NCBI RefSeq assembly: GCF_002929705.1
Contig: NZ_PJIN01000004.1
Location: 62,001 to 126,000, forward strand
Origin: Arthrobacter sp. N199823
GTDB taxonomy: Bacteria; Actinomycetota; Actinomycetes; Actinomycetales; Micrococcaceae
Reading direction: 5' to 3'
Length of the DNA stretch: 64,000 bases
The notes beneath the pieces were generated by a model. It worked only from the letters and a program-made list of their open reading frames with translations, did not search any database and was not told the origin of the DNA. The translations under genes were made by a program, and so were the position numbers. Shown in pieces: positions 1-8,183 of the stretch; position 1 is the first letter of the stretch; each line of letters opens with the position of its first letter.

Positions 1-441
1 TCAACGGCCTCACTGGTCATGGCCGAGGTGGTGACACCCGGCTGGTCGCCCAACGGCGAGCTGTTCCGGTATGACGAGGTACGCCTGCGCAACGAGATCT
101 CCATTGGCGGCCGGTTGACTGTCCTTGACAACTTGTTAATCCGGCCCGGTTCCGGCTCGCCTGTGGACAGCAGCGCCTTCATGCGCGAATACACGCATTT
201 GGGTTCGCTGATTGTGGTTGATGCCCGTGTGGACCAGGCCCTCGTGGATGAACTCCACACCTTGATGGCGCCCTTGGACCCCGCCGGCCAACTCGGGATC
301 ACACTGCTGGACGGCCCCGGCCTTGCCGTGCGTGCACTGTCCAACTCGACAGAAACCTTGAATGAGATGATTGCTGCCACCGTGGACCTGCTCCGCGGGC
401 GGTGGTACTCCCAGAAACCCCTGAACTTAAGGAAATACTAA
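1..441 (+). CDS. ureD: Urease accessory protein UreD, C-terminal part (5' truncated by window)
   Basis: The frame is open from the first base of the window, so the start lies upstream. The protein contains the stretch EVVTPGWSPNGELFRYDEVR followed by LRNEISIGGRLTVLDNLLIRP, which matches the middle and end of UreD/UreH. This chaperone scaffolds UreF and UreG on apo-urease while the nickel centre is assembled in the cytoplasm. The stop codon overlaps the start of the nickel permease (TAATG), so the two are translationally coupled and probably end a urease operon that begins outside the window. The assignment rests on recognising the family; only about half of the usual protein is visible. Confidence 0.88.
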   Translation, partial: STASLVMAEVVTPGWSPNGELFRYDEVRLRNEISIGGRLTVLDNLLIRPGSGSPVDSSAFMREYTHLGSLIVVDARVDQALVDELHTLMAPLDPAGQLGITLLDGPGLAVRALSNSTETLNEMIAATVDLLRGRWYSQKPLNLRKY

Positions 442-1487
442 TGACTGCCGTTGCCCGCCTTGGATATCTGGAACGCGAACAGCTTCCGGTCGCCCGACGG
501 ATGGGTGTCACGTTCCTGGCGGTAGCCCTGCTGCACGTCATAGCTGTGGGACTGGTGGTTTTTTCGTTGATGAACGACGTGCATCCGCTGGCCATCGGTC
601 TAGTGATGACGGCCTATTTGGCAGGTGTGAAGCACAGCTACGACTGGGACCACATTGCCGCGATCGATAACTCCAGCCGGAAGTTCGCGGCTCAGGGCCG
701 GTCCCCTGTCAGCGTCGGCTTTGCGTTCAGCATGGGCCACAGCTCTGTGGTGCTGTTGGCGGGTGTCCTGGTGGTGACCGGGGCCGGCATCATGGGGGCG
801 GTACTGCAGGAGGGATCGGCGGCGAACATGACGCTGGCAGTTTTTGGTGCCAGCGTCTCGGCGTTGTTCCTGCTGGCGATTGGCTTGTTCAACGGTTCGG
901 CATTCCTGAAGACCAACGTGTTGTTCCGGCATGTGCGCGGTGGTGGAACGGTGGACGATGACGAGCTGGCGCCGACGGGTATGGTCGCCCGGCTGATGGA
1001 CAAGCCGCTGTCCAAGGTGAAGCGACCGCGCGATATTTACGTGCTGGGCTTCTTGTTTGGGCTCGGCTTTGACACTGCCTCCACAATTGCGTTCCTCCTG
1101 CTGACGGCTTCCGCAGCCCTGGCTGGCATATCCATTGCCGCGCTGATGGCATTGCCGTTCGCCTTCACTGCCGCAATGACGCTGTGTGACACGGCCAATG
1201 GCATGGCCATGATGAAGATGTACCGCTCCGCAGTCATGAACCCGACCCGCCGGATCGGCTTCAACATGGTGGTTACCGGCCTGTCGGCAACGTCAGCATT
1301 GTTCATCTCTGCGCTAACCATCGCGGCCATCATGCATGACACGCTAGGCCTGAAGGATCCTGTCTCCACGTGGCTCGCCAACCTGGATCTGGGCCATGCC
1401 GGCTTGCTGTTGGTGGGACTGTTCCTGGCCGTATGGGGAATTGCGGCTATGGGCTGGCATCGGGACAAGGGAGGGCCGGCAGTGTGA
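441..1487 (+). CDS. NiCoT-family nickel/cobalt permease (HoxN/NixA type)
   Basis: This 348-residue integral membrane protein carries the NiCoT signatures: an HX4DH motif in the second membrane segment (H65, D70, H71 in KHSYDWDHIAAIDN), MGHSSVV near residue 99, LGFDTAS near 210, and an LCDTANG variant of the third motif. The family imports Ni2+ or Co2+ with high affinity. ATG 441 is chosen because it follows an AAGGA-like SD and overlaps the ureD stop by one base; a GTG further upstream would run deep into ureD. Coupling to ureD says the ion is nickel for urease. No riboswitch or NikR-like box was seen, as it lies inside the operon. Confidence 0.92.
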   Translation: MTAVARLGYLEREQLPVARRMGVTFLAVALLHVIAVGLVVFSLMNDVHPLAIGLVMTAYLAGVKHSYDWDHIAAIDNSSRKFAAQGRSPVSVGFAFSMGHSSVVLLAGVLVVTGAGIMGAVLQEGSAANMTLAVFGASVSALFLLAIGLFNGSAFLKTNVLFRHVRGGGTVDDDELAPTGMVARLMDKPLSKVKRPRDIYVLGFLFGLGFDTASTIAFLLLTASAALAGISIAALMALPFAFTAAMTLCDTANGMAMMKMYRSAVMNPTRRIGFNMVVTGLSATSALFISALTIAAIMHDTLGLKDPVSTWLANLDLGHAGLLLVGLFLAVWGIAAMGWHRDKGGPAV

Positions 1488-1609
1488 TGTGCCGCATAAA
1501 AACCGGCCGCCGCACAATGTTGCTCACGTCATGACGCTAGGGTTGATGGTTGCAAAGATCCCTGGCGGTGCTTGTAGTCCGCCCTTAATTTGACGATGAA
1601 GTTAGGCCG

Positions 1610-1984
1610 ATGAAGAAATTTATTCAGTTTTCCGTTGCTCTAGTGCTCGTTGCAGGACTGGCGGCTTGTGGCACCGGCGGTCCCGGCGCATCCCCGAGCG
1701 AAACCCCCAGCAGCACGGCTGCAGCGGCCCAGGAAGAGCGTGCAGTCCCCGATGTTGCGGGTATGACCTACAGCGAGGCCTACAATGCGCTGGTCGGCGA
1801 GGACTTCTTCGCCAAACTGGTCGACGAAACGGGAGTCGAGTGGACCACGGGTAACCCCTGGGCCGACGTCACCGTGAAGTCGACGGATCCGGCCGCCGGC
1901 ACCATGTCCAGTGCGTCCTACGTCAACGTCACCCTTACCGTGACCCAGGACGACTACGCAAAGCAGACTGAGTCAGCCAAGTAG
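1610..1984 (+). CDS. Lipoprotein with a single PASTA domain
   Basis: This 124-residue protein starts with a lipoprotein signal peptide (MKKFIQFSVALVLVAG, lipobox LAAC, acylated Cys about residue 20). A Ser/Pro/Ala-rich linker is followed by one PASTA-like domain at about residues 46-112 (VPDVAGMTYSEAYNAL, a central W, and DPAAGT near its end). PASTA domains usually sit in repeats on Ser/Thr kinases or PBPs, where they bind muropeptides. Here a single copy is tethered to the outer membrane face with no catalytic domain. It is followed by a strong terminator and looks monocistronic. Role unknown; peptidoglycan sensing is inference. Confidence 0.8.
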   Translation: MKKFIQFSVALVLVAGLAACGTGGPGASPSETPSSTAAAAQEERAVPDVAGMTYSEAYNALVGEDFFAKLVDETGVEWTTGNPWADVTVKSTDPAAGTMSSASYVNVTLTVTQDDYAKQTESAK

Positions 1985-2000
1985 GCTGTTGTCTTACTAG

Positions 2001-2060
2001 ACCACCGGCCCCGCCGCGGAAGCCACAGTGAAAGCTGCCGCAGCGAGCCGGTGGTTTTTT
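2001..2060 (+). terminator. Rho-independent terminator after the PASTA lipoprotein gene
   Basis: ACCACCGGC at 2001-2009 pairs with GCCGGTGGT at 2047-2055, directly followed by a run of T (2055-2060). The 37-base loop can fold further. It starts 16 bases after the stop codon. Confidence 0.8.
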
Positions 2061-2084
2061 GTGCCTTTTCGGAGGAAGGCGACA

Positions 2085-2393
2085 ATGCGGAATGATCCCA
2101 GCAGTTTAAAGTATGGGCGTTTTGGGCAGCTTGCCGAAAAGCCCGACTATCCGGAGATCCGGACCCATCGTGCGCAATTCGTGCACGCCACCACCCCAAG
2201 TCCGCTCCAGACTTCTGACTTGGTCGAGGCCGTGACCCCCGCGGGCATTTTCCGGGATAGCGTCGCGGAACTGATCCGGGCCATCGCGTTCCTCACGGCA
2301 CCGCCGGAACCAGCCCGGTTTCGTTCGCCTACACCACGGCCTGAGCTGCGCATGATCGCCTGTCTGCAGCGATTCAGCGCCAGAAACCAGTGA
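2085..2393 (+). CDS. Possible small hypothetical protein (doubtful)
   Basis: This 102-codon frame is preceded by a very good SD (GGAGGAAGG at 2071-2079, 5 bases before ATG 2085). The product begins MRNDPSSLKYGRFGQLAEKP; no family is recognised and there is no signal peptide or membrane segment. It begins only 25 bases after a strong terminator, so it would need its own promoter, which is not obvious. Its 3' end overlaps the convergent patatin gene by 20 bases. It could equally be a gene remnant or chance. Confidence 0.3.
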   Translation: MRNDPSSLKYGRFGQLAEKPDYPEIRTHRAQFVHATTPSPLQTSDLVEAVTPAGIFRDSVAELIRAIAFLTAPPEPARFRSPTPRPELRMIACLQRFSARNQ

Positions 2394-3306
2394 GATCTCC
2401 GGCGATGGTCCTACCCTGGTTGTAGCCGGCACGCGCTGCGGCGGGACGGGTTGACTGGTCCATCATGTTCGCGCCAAACGCTGCCAGGGAGTTGCTGTCC
2501 GGCAGAATGACTTCGACGGCGCTGCCGGAAGCCCTGAGCTCGGCGACTTGCACCTCCAGTTGCATGCCCCACTCCAAGGGGTGCCGTGTCCTGCCTCCAA
2601 GCGGCGACAAGACCAGCACCCGCCCGTAACCGGCTGCCAGATCGGCGTTCTCGCTGGACCGCCGGTAGCCACCGTCGATGAATGCGCCATCGCCAATGCT
2701 GTAGGCCAGGCCATTGGCACAACTGGCGGCGACGGCGTCCACCAACTCGATCCCGCTTGCTCGGTCAAGTACAGTCGGTTCTCCGTTATGGGCATCCACC
2801 GCAGTGATGAGCAGCCGCTTTTCCGGCCAGTTCAGGCTGGGCAGCCGGGCGGCGACAGTTTCGCGCCACCGCTGTGGGCCCAGCTCACCCGAATCTTCAG
2901 CTAGATCGAGCGCTGCCGCGCCCATGCGGCGTCGCATGTCCGCGGGGTTCTTGGCGGCTGCGATGATTTCTCCCGTCCTGCGCATAGAGTCGCCAACTGT
3001 TCCCTGGCGGCCGCTCCCGCCACGAACTCCAGCCTGAGGAGGACGCTGTTTGGGCACTGAGGAAAGGATGTCGGCCAAAAGTTGGCTGGGGTCAGCACAG
3101 GCAATCTGGGCGGCTGCCGTAGAACCGCCTGAGGTGCCAATCATCAGATCGGCAGTGGTTGTATCCACACCGGCCTCGAACAGGCCAGCGATGACGCCAA
3201 TCAACCAGGCGTTGCCAGCCGAGCCGCCCCCGCCTAAGACCAGGGCCTGCTGTTCCGGGGCCACCCGCGGGTTGAAGTTTCTCGTTGTAAAAGATGTTGT
3301 GTCCAT
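2374..3306 (-). CDS. Patatin-like phospholipase family protein
   Basis: This 310-residue alpha/beta hydrolase of the patatin/RssA type has an oxyanion-hole glycine loop LGGGGSAGNAW (about 24-34), the nucleophile elbow GTSGG with Ser59, and the catalytic aspartate in FIDGG (Asp211), giving the Ser-Asp dyad. Such proteins hydrolyse acyl esters of lipids; the substrate here cannot be told. No signal peptide is present, so it is cytoplasmic. ATG 3306 is preferred over an upstream TTG at 3324 because GAAGGG lies 8 bases before it. Monocistronic; its 3' end slightly overlaps a doubtful plus-strand frame. Confidence 0.88.
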   Translation of the reverse strand: MDTTSFTTRNFNPRVAPEQQALVLGGGGSAGNAWLIGVIAGLFEAGVDTTTADLMIGTSGGSTAAAQIACADPSQLLADILSSVPKQRPPQAGVRGGSGRQGTVGDSMRRTGEIIAAAKNPADMRRRMGAAALDLAEDSGELGPQRWRETVAARLPSLNWPEKRLLITAVDAHNGEPTVLDRASGIELVDAVAASCANGLAYSIGDGAFIDGGYRRSSENADLAAGYGRVLVLSPLGGRTRHPLEWGMQLEVQVAELRASGSAVEVILPDSNSLAAFGANMMDQSTRPAAARAGYNQGRTIAGDLTGFWR

Positions 3307-3767
3307 GGAAATTGCCCTTCGCAAAATGCGTGACGGGCGCTCCCGGTGGCGGCTAGCTCAGCCGCGACTTCGTGGACTGCAGGGGAGCGCCACTATGGAT
3401 ACTGCGTGCATGGGTCCCACCTCCTGCCGAATGATCACAATTACCGAGAAATTATCACGCGACCAACGTGCTGTGCAACAGCCTGTCCCGGCACGCAGGC
3501 GGGAGCCGGAATCCGTCGTTGCTCCGGGGCCGCGGTGCCATGGCAGTAACGTCGGCATCCAGGCAGCAACCCAGCCCCGCAGCACTAAACAGCCGTGAGC
3601 GTCCAGTAGTTCGGGAGAATGGGGTGACGCAGACCACTAATTCCTGCTTTGTTGCGAATCCCGGACATAATGGAGTGTTGTCGCATCAACGACGGCCGCA
3701 CACCACGGACCCCTACAGGCATTCCGGGGTCCCATAAGGGCAATCAGCCAGGAGTCACAGTCCACCT
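3307..3767. other. Intergenic region between patatin gene and lysP-like gene
   Basis: This 461-base divergent spacer must hold the promoters for both neighbours. Several open frames cross it on both strands, but none has an SD or a recognisable product. A CATAAT -10-like box lies at 3666-3671, without a convincing -35. No terminator hairpin or riboswitch-like structure was recognised. Confidence 0.5.
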
Positions 3768-5279
3768 ATGAGCCATGTTTCTGCAGAACCTGAGTTAGCA
3801 CCAAAGACGCCCAAGAACGCGGGCCTGCCTGAGAACGAACTCAAGCGGGGGCTCAATAGCCGTCACCTGCAGATGATTGCAATTGGTGGCGCTATTGGCA
3901 CCGGTCTCTTCGTGGCCTCCGGTGGCACCATTGCACAGGCCGGTCCCGGCGGAGCCCTGCTCGCCTACATTCTGGTGGGCTTGATGGTCTTTTTGTTGAT
4001 GCAGTCCTTGGGCGAAATGTCCGCCAAGATTCCTGTGGCGGGTTCATTCCAGACGTATGCCACCCGTTTTGTTTCACCATCCTTCGGTTTTGCCGTTGGC
4101 TGGAATTACTGGTTCAACTGGGCCATTACCGTGGCCGCGGAGTTAGTTGCCGCTGGCATCATCATGGACTTCTGGTTTCCGGGCGTTCCTGGCTGGGTCT
4201 GGGCCGGGGCATTCCTGGTGCTGTTGACCGGAGTGAACGCCCTTTCATCCAAGGCGTTCGGGGAAAGCGAGTTCTGGCTGTCCTTGATCAAGGTGGTTGC
4301 AGTGATCCTGTTCCTCATCGCCGGAGTCCTGATGATCTTTGGCATCCTGGGTGACGGGCACTCTGGGATGTCGAATTGGCAAAACGGTGAAGACGTCTTC
4401 CACGGTGGCTGGGTATCCATCATCTCCGTCTTCATGATCGCCGGATTCTCCTTCCAAGGCACCGAACTCGTGGGCGTGGCGGCAGGCGAAGCTAAGAACC
4501 CTCGGCGCGAGGTTCCACGCGCCATTCGTTCGGTATTCTGGCGCATCATGATTTTCTATGTTGGCGCCATCTTCGTCATCGGCTGCCTGATCCCGTTTAC
4601 CGACCCAAGCCTGCTGGCATCCGGCGAGGCAGACATTGCCGCCTCACCCTTCACCTTGGTCTTCGAACGGGCGGGCATCGCCTTCGCCGCAGCCCTGATG
4701 AACGCCGTAATTTTGACGGCCATTCTCTCGGCCGGCAACTCCGGGCTCTACGCCTCAACGCGCATGCTCTACGCCATGGCGCACGACGGCAAGGCCCCAA
4801 AAATCTTCGGCCGCACCAACTCCCGCGGTGTGCCCATGGCAGCCCTACTGGCCACGGCCGCCGTCGGACTCTTTGGTTTCCTCAGCGCAATCGTGGGCCA
4901 AGGTGCCGCATACTCGTGGCTGCTCAACGTCTCGGGACTGAGCGGATTTATTGTCTGGGCTGGCATCGCGGTCTCGCACTACCGCTTCCGCCGCGGTTTC
5001 ATTGCTCAAGGGAACAAGGTGAGCGATCTGCCGTACCGAGCCTCGTTCTTCCCCATCGGGCCCATTCTGGCGTTCACGGTACTCATCGTGGTCATCGCCG
5101 GGCAGAATTACGAGGCCATTCTCGCCGGCCGGGGAGCGGAAGTCCTCTCCTCCTACATTGGCATCCCCATCTTCCTGGGCCTCTGGCTCATTCACCGCTT
5201 TGTGCGCAAATCCAAAGTTGTGCCACTTCTGGAGATGGACCTTTCCGGCCCCAAGGATCTCGAGGAGAGCACCGTCTAG
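3768..5279 (+). CDS. lysP: Amino-acid permease, lysine-specific permease (LysP) type
   Basis: This 503-residue, 12-helix transporter belongs to the amino acid-polyamine-organocation superfamily. The sequence follows E. coli LysP closely throughout: LNSRHLQMIAIGGAIGTGLF at the first helix, AGPGGALLAYILVGLMVFLL, FGFAVGWNYWFNWAITVAAE, GFSFQGTELVGVAAGE, and the late NYEAILAG and YIGIPIFLGLWL blocks. LysP imports lysine with protons across the cytoplasmic membrane; substrate specificity is inferred from this similarity. GAGT or weak SD precedes ATG 3768 after a long leader. No L-box is visible. A hairpin shared with the region at 44.3 kb follows the stop. Confidence 0.88.
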   Translation: MSHVSAEPELAPKTPKNAGLPENELKRGLNSRHLQMIAIGGAIGTGLFVASGGTIAQAGPGGALLAYILVGLMVFLLMQSLGEMSAKIPVAGSFQTYATRFVSPSFGFAVGWNYWFNWAITVAAELVAAGIIMDFWFPGVPGWVWAGAFLVLLTGVNALSSKAFGESEFWLSLIKVVAVILFLIAGVLMIFGILGDGHSGMSNWQNGEDVFHGGWVSIISVFMIAGFSFQGTELVGVAAGEAKNPRREVPRAIRSVFWRIMIFYVGAIFVIGCLIPFTDPSLLASGEADIAASPFTLVFERAGIAFAAALMNAVILTAILSAGNSGLYASTRMLYAMAHDGKAPKIFGRTNSRGVPMAALLATAAVGLFGFLSAIVGQGAAYSWLLNVSGLSGFIVWAGIAVSHYRFRRGFIAQGNKVSDLPYRASFFPIGPILAFTVLIVVIAGQNYEAILAGRGAEVLSSYIGIPIFLGLWLIHRFVRKSKVVPLLEMDLSGPKDLEESTV

Positions 5280-5293
5280 CGCGATCTTGGCCT

Positions 5294-5324
5294 GCGCCGT
5301 CGTTTCCGAGTACGACGGCGGCGC
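5294..5324. terminator. Hairpin between convergent genes (lysP end)
   Basis: CGCCGTCGT at 5295-5303 pairs with ACGACGGCG at 5312-5320 around an 8-base loop. There is no T-run on either strand. The right arm shares the 13-mer GTACGACGGCGGC with the terminator hairpin at 44299-44336. Confidence 0.5.
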
Positions 5325-5350
5325 GAGCCACCTATAGCGCCAAACTCACC

Positions 5351-6001
5351 TCAGGTGATACCCAGATGCGCTGCCGTTTCAGGGCTTCCCACGACTCTCA
5401 GCACCCAATCGGGTCGGTTGAAGGTGTCAGGGGTGAGACGCAAATACTGGACCTCTGTGACCTCCCCAGGTTTCCAGGCTTGGCGGAACACGCCATTCAG
5501 CTCATACCCTAGGGACTTCGATACTCCCAGGGATGGGCCATTCCAGACGGCGGCCTCTGATTCGGCGATCTCTGCGTTGAGCCAATCGAAGGCATAGCTC
5601 AAAACAGCAGCACGCATTTCCTTGCCAAATCCTTGACCTTGAGCACTTTGTCGCAGCCACGATCCGGTAGTGACTGTTTTGAGGGTTTCAAAGTCAGCAG
5701 CTCCTAGGTCCTGGCAGCCAATAAAGTCATTGCCGTGCCAGACACCTAGCTGAAGGGACCACTTTTTCTTGTTCGCTTCCGCTCTGGTTCGCCAGATATG
5801 ACGTGCTGTGTTAGCGGGGAATTCATCGGCCGGCGCTTCCGTCCACGGATGCGAAAAGGGCATCAACTCAACGGGGTGAATACCACTCTTGGCGGCCTGC
5901 ACGGCGGCGGATATGTGCTCATCCTGAATGGGCTGCAAGATCAATCGTGGAGTTTCCAGACGTAGTCCGAAGGGCGGCCATTGCTCGGTGAGACTGATCA
6001 T
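5351..6001 (-). CDS. GNAT-family N-acetyltransferase (RimJ/RimL-like)
   Basis: The product (216 residues from ATG 6001) starts with LRLETPRLILQPIQDEHI, the usual opening of RimJ/RimL-type acetyltransferases. It has the core LGVWHGNDFIGCQDLGAADF and the acetyl-CoA region LRQSAQGQGFGKEMRAAVLS. It probably acetylates a small molecule or a protein N-terminus; the target is unknown. A GTG at 6064 with GAGG upstream would add 21 residues that do not look like the family, so the start is not settled. It is convergent with lysP and divergent from the DedA gene. Confidence 0.8.
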   Translation of the reverse strand: MISLTEQWPPFGLRLETPRLILQPIQDEHISAAVQAAKSGIHPVELMPFSHPWTEAPADEFPANTARHIWRTRAEANKKKWSLQLGVWHGNDFIGCQDLGAADFETLKTVTTGSWLRQSAQGQGFGKEMRAAVLSYAFDWLNAEIAESEAAVWNGPSLGVSKSLGYELNGVFRQAWKPGEVTEVQYLRLTPDTFNRPDWVLRVVGSPETAAHLGIT

Positions 6002-6089
6002 CCCAAAGTCTAACCATTCCGCACGCGTGGAGCTTGATCTGTGGCTTCCGGAGTCCTCGAGCACTGCGGGTTACCTCAGGGGTAAGTAG

Positions 6090-6150
6090 GGGGATATCCC
6101 CATGGTGGCGCACCGCCGGTAACCGTAGCGTTGAAGCCATGGATATCCCC
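6090..6150. promoter_or_regulatory. Paired GGATATCC palindromes in a divergent promoter region
   Basis: GGGGATATCCCC at 6090-6101 is a perfect 12-bp palindrome, followed by ATGG. CCATGGATATCCCC at 6137-6150 repeats the GGATATCC core in inverted context. The two sites are 47 bases apart between the GNAT and DedA genes, so they could be an operator pair or the arms of a larger inverted repeat. The binding protein is unknown. Confidence 0.4.
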
Positions 6151-6178
6151 GCATTGAAGCCGACGGCAGCGTGTAGTC

Positions 6179-6829
6179 ATGACTGACTTTTTGATGGAGG
6201 CGGCAGCTCAGCCGTGGGCCTACGTGATAGTTGTGATCTTTTGTCTTCTGGACGGCTTCTTCCCTCCCATTCCCAGTGAGACGCTGGTGGTTGGAGTAGC
6301 GGCCCTCGCTGCAACTCACGGGTGGTCAGCGCTGTCACTCTTGGTTCTCACGGCTGCCATTGGCGCATTCCTTGGGGACAATATCGCGTACCTGATCGGG
6401 CGTCACGTGGGGACAACTCGCTTTGCCTGGCTGCGCCGTCCCATGATGCAACGGGCCTTGTCCAAGGCTGGGACAGAGCTGGAACAGCGACCCATTTCCA
6501 TGATCTTAGTGGCACGGTTCCTGCCCGTGGCCAGGGTTGCCGTCAATCTCACCGCCGGGGCTACGCGCTACAAGCGAGGGAGGTTCGTGGCGGTGTCGGC
6601 CCTCTCCGCAACACTATGGGCTGTCTACTCCGTAGCAATTGGGGCGCTGGCAGGATCCTGGCTGCGTGAACACCCGCTGCTGGGTCTGGTCGGAGCCATG
6701 GTTGTTGCTGGTCTGCTAGGAATCGTGCTGGATAAGACACTCCGGGTCATCCGCACCCGTCGCGTCCCAGCGAAACAAGCACCAGAACCAGAACCAGTCA
6801 GGAGCCTGGCAGCAGCTAATCTGCCATAG
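6179..6829 (+). CDS. DedA-family membrane protein
   Basis: This 216-residue membrane protein has the DedA/SNARE-associated fold: an early acidic helix (LLDGFFPPIPSETLVVG), a GAFLGDNIAYLIGR segment, the conserved arginine motif RFLPVARVAVNLTAGATRY, and a C-terminal hydrophobic helix ending in a basic tail. Proteins of this family in bacteria act in lipid-carrier (undecaprenyl phosphate or phospholipid) translocation and envelope homeostasis; which one applies here is not known. No clear SD precedes ATG 6179, so it may be leaderless. The next gene follows after about 100 bases on the same strand. Confidence 0.88.
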   Translation: MTDFLMEAAAQPWAYVIVVIFCLLDGFFPPIPSETLVVGVAALAATHGWSALSLLVLTAAIGAFLGDNIAYLIGRHVGTTRFAWLRRPMMQRALSKAGTELEQRPISMILVARFLPVARVAVNLTAGATRYKRGRFVAVSALSATLWAVYSVAIGALAGSWLREHPLLGLVGAMVVAGLLGIVLDKTLRVIRTRRVPAKQAPEPEPVRSLAAANLP

Positions 6830-6937
6830 ACCTTTCCCGAAGAAGAATCGAGGGAGGCACCCCGGGCTGCCTCGCATGTAAGGATGGAAGCTGCAGCGCA
6901 CCCCCGACCCAGCGAACCGCAGACGCTCTGGAGCCAC

Positions 6938-8104
6938 ATGATCACCACCCATCCCATCCCGGCCAGCTTTATCCGCGGCGCCCTGGAACTGGAGAGCACG
7001 GCTACGGGCACCATTGTCCATCGCCTACCGGCCAGCGCACGCGCCCAGGCCAACGGGGATCCACAGCTCCTCATGGTCGAGCAGCAGCCCTCCGGAGTGC
7101 GCATCGTCTTCCAGAGCACCGCTACCGTGATCGAGCTAGACACCCTACGCTCGCGCACCAGTTATGCGGGAACCCCTGCTCGGCCCGATGGCGTCATTGA
7201 AATCATCGTGGACGGCTCCGTCTTCGAAGAGTCGGTCACCAACGGCGGCATTCTGACAACCATCGACATGGCCACCGGGACCCCTTCACGAGAACAGGGC
7301 CCCAGCTGTACCAGTAGCTTCACGAAGCTGCCAGCGGGACTAAAAAGTATTGAGCTCTGGCTTCCCCACAATGAGGTCACTGAGCTCTCGGAACTTCGCA
7401 GTGATGCACCCCTTCAACCGCAGCCGCCCAGCGTTCGCCCCCAATGGCTGCACCACGGCAGCTCCATCAGTCACGGCTCCAATGCCACGCGTCCGACGGC
7501 GATTTGGCCAGCTATTGCTGCCCGCTTAGGTGACATGGAACTGACAAATCTCGGTTTTGGTGGCAGCGCCCTATTGGATCCTTTCACTGCACGCACCATG
7601 CGTGACACCCCAGCCGACGCCATCAGTATCAAGATGGGAATCAACATCGTCAACCTTGATCTGATGCGGTTGCGCGCTTTCGGACCGGCCGTTCACGGGT
7701 TCCTTGACACGCTCCGCGACGGGCATCCGGAGACGCCTTTGCTCGTGGTCTCGCCCATCTTCTGTGGAATTCACGAGGACACTCCTGGCCCCGGGGCTTT
7801 CGACATGGCCGCCCTTGCCGAAGGAAATATGCGTTTCATCGCCACAGGGGACCCGCTCGAGACAGCTGCCGGAAAGCTCACCTTGCGGATCATTCGGAAG
7901 GAATTGGAACGGATAGTCCACTCACGCGCGGAAAGTGATCCAAATTTGCATTTCCTCGACGGACTGGCACTCTATGGTGAGAGCGACGCCCAAACGCATC
8001 CTCTTTCAGATGCGCTCCATCCGGACAGCGATACACACCGCCTCATGGGCGAGCGCTTTGCACGCCTGGCGTTCGGTCCTGGCGCTCCGCTGAAGGCGCG
8101 CTAA
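6938..8104 (+). CDS. SGNH/GDSL-type esterase family protein
   Basis: In this 388-residue protein the N-terminal half is a beta-rich domain of unclear type and the C-terminal half an SGNH hydrolase. Block I is the nucleophile motif HHGSSISHGSN, block III KMGINIVN supplies the oxyanion Asn, and block V DALHPD carries the catalytic Asp/His pair. Members with this layout are carbohydrate or acyl esterases. No signal peptide is seen. ATG 6938 follows GGAG by 4 bases; ATG 6884 is possible and would add 18 residues, but its AAGG touches the start codon. It ends just before a bidirectional terminator. Confidence 0.82.
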   Translation: MITTHPIPASFIRGALELESTATGTIVHRLPASARAQANGDPQLLMVEQQPSGVRIVFQSTATVIELDTLRSRTSYAGTPARPDGVIEIIVDGSVFEESVTNGGILTTIDMATGTPSREQGPSCTSSFTKLPAGLKSIELWLPHNEVTELSELRSDAPLQPQPPSVRPQWLHHGSSISHGSNATRPTAIWPAIAARLGDMELTNLGFGGSALLDPFTARTMRDTPADAISIKMGINIVNLDLMRLRAFGPAVHGFLDTLRDGHPETPLLVVSPIFCGIHEDTPGPGAFDMAALAEGNMRFIATGDPLETAAGKLTLRIIRKELERIVHSRAESDPNLHFLDGLALYGESDAQTHPLSDALHPDSDTHRLMGERFARLAFGPGAPLKAR

Positions 8105-8116
8105 CACCAACAAAAA

Positions 8117-8157
8117 AGCCCGGCCCGCCACCTATAAAGAAGGCAGCGGGCCGGGCT
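8117..8157. terminator. Strong terminator hairpin between convergent genes
   Basis: GCCCGGCCCGC at 8118-8128 pairs perfectly with GCGGGCCGGGC at 8146-8156. The six As at 8112-8117 become a U-run on the minus strand, so it is a canonical intrinsic terminator for the MFS gene and a U-less one for the SGNH gene. Confidence 0.85.
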
Positions 8158-8183
8158 CAAAGTTCAAGATTACAGCTCAAGCA

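Noticed and set aside
3346-3737. Open frames in the spacer before lysP
   Set aside because: Low-complexity, Arg/Pro/Ser-rich products without SD; probably non-coding.
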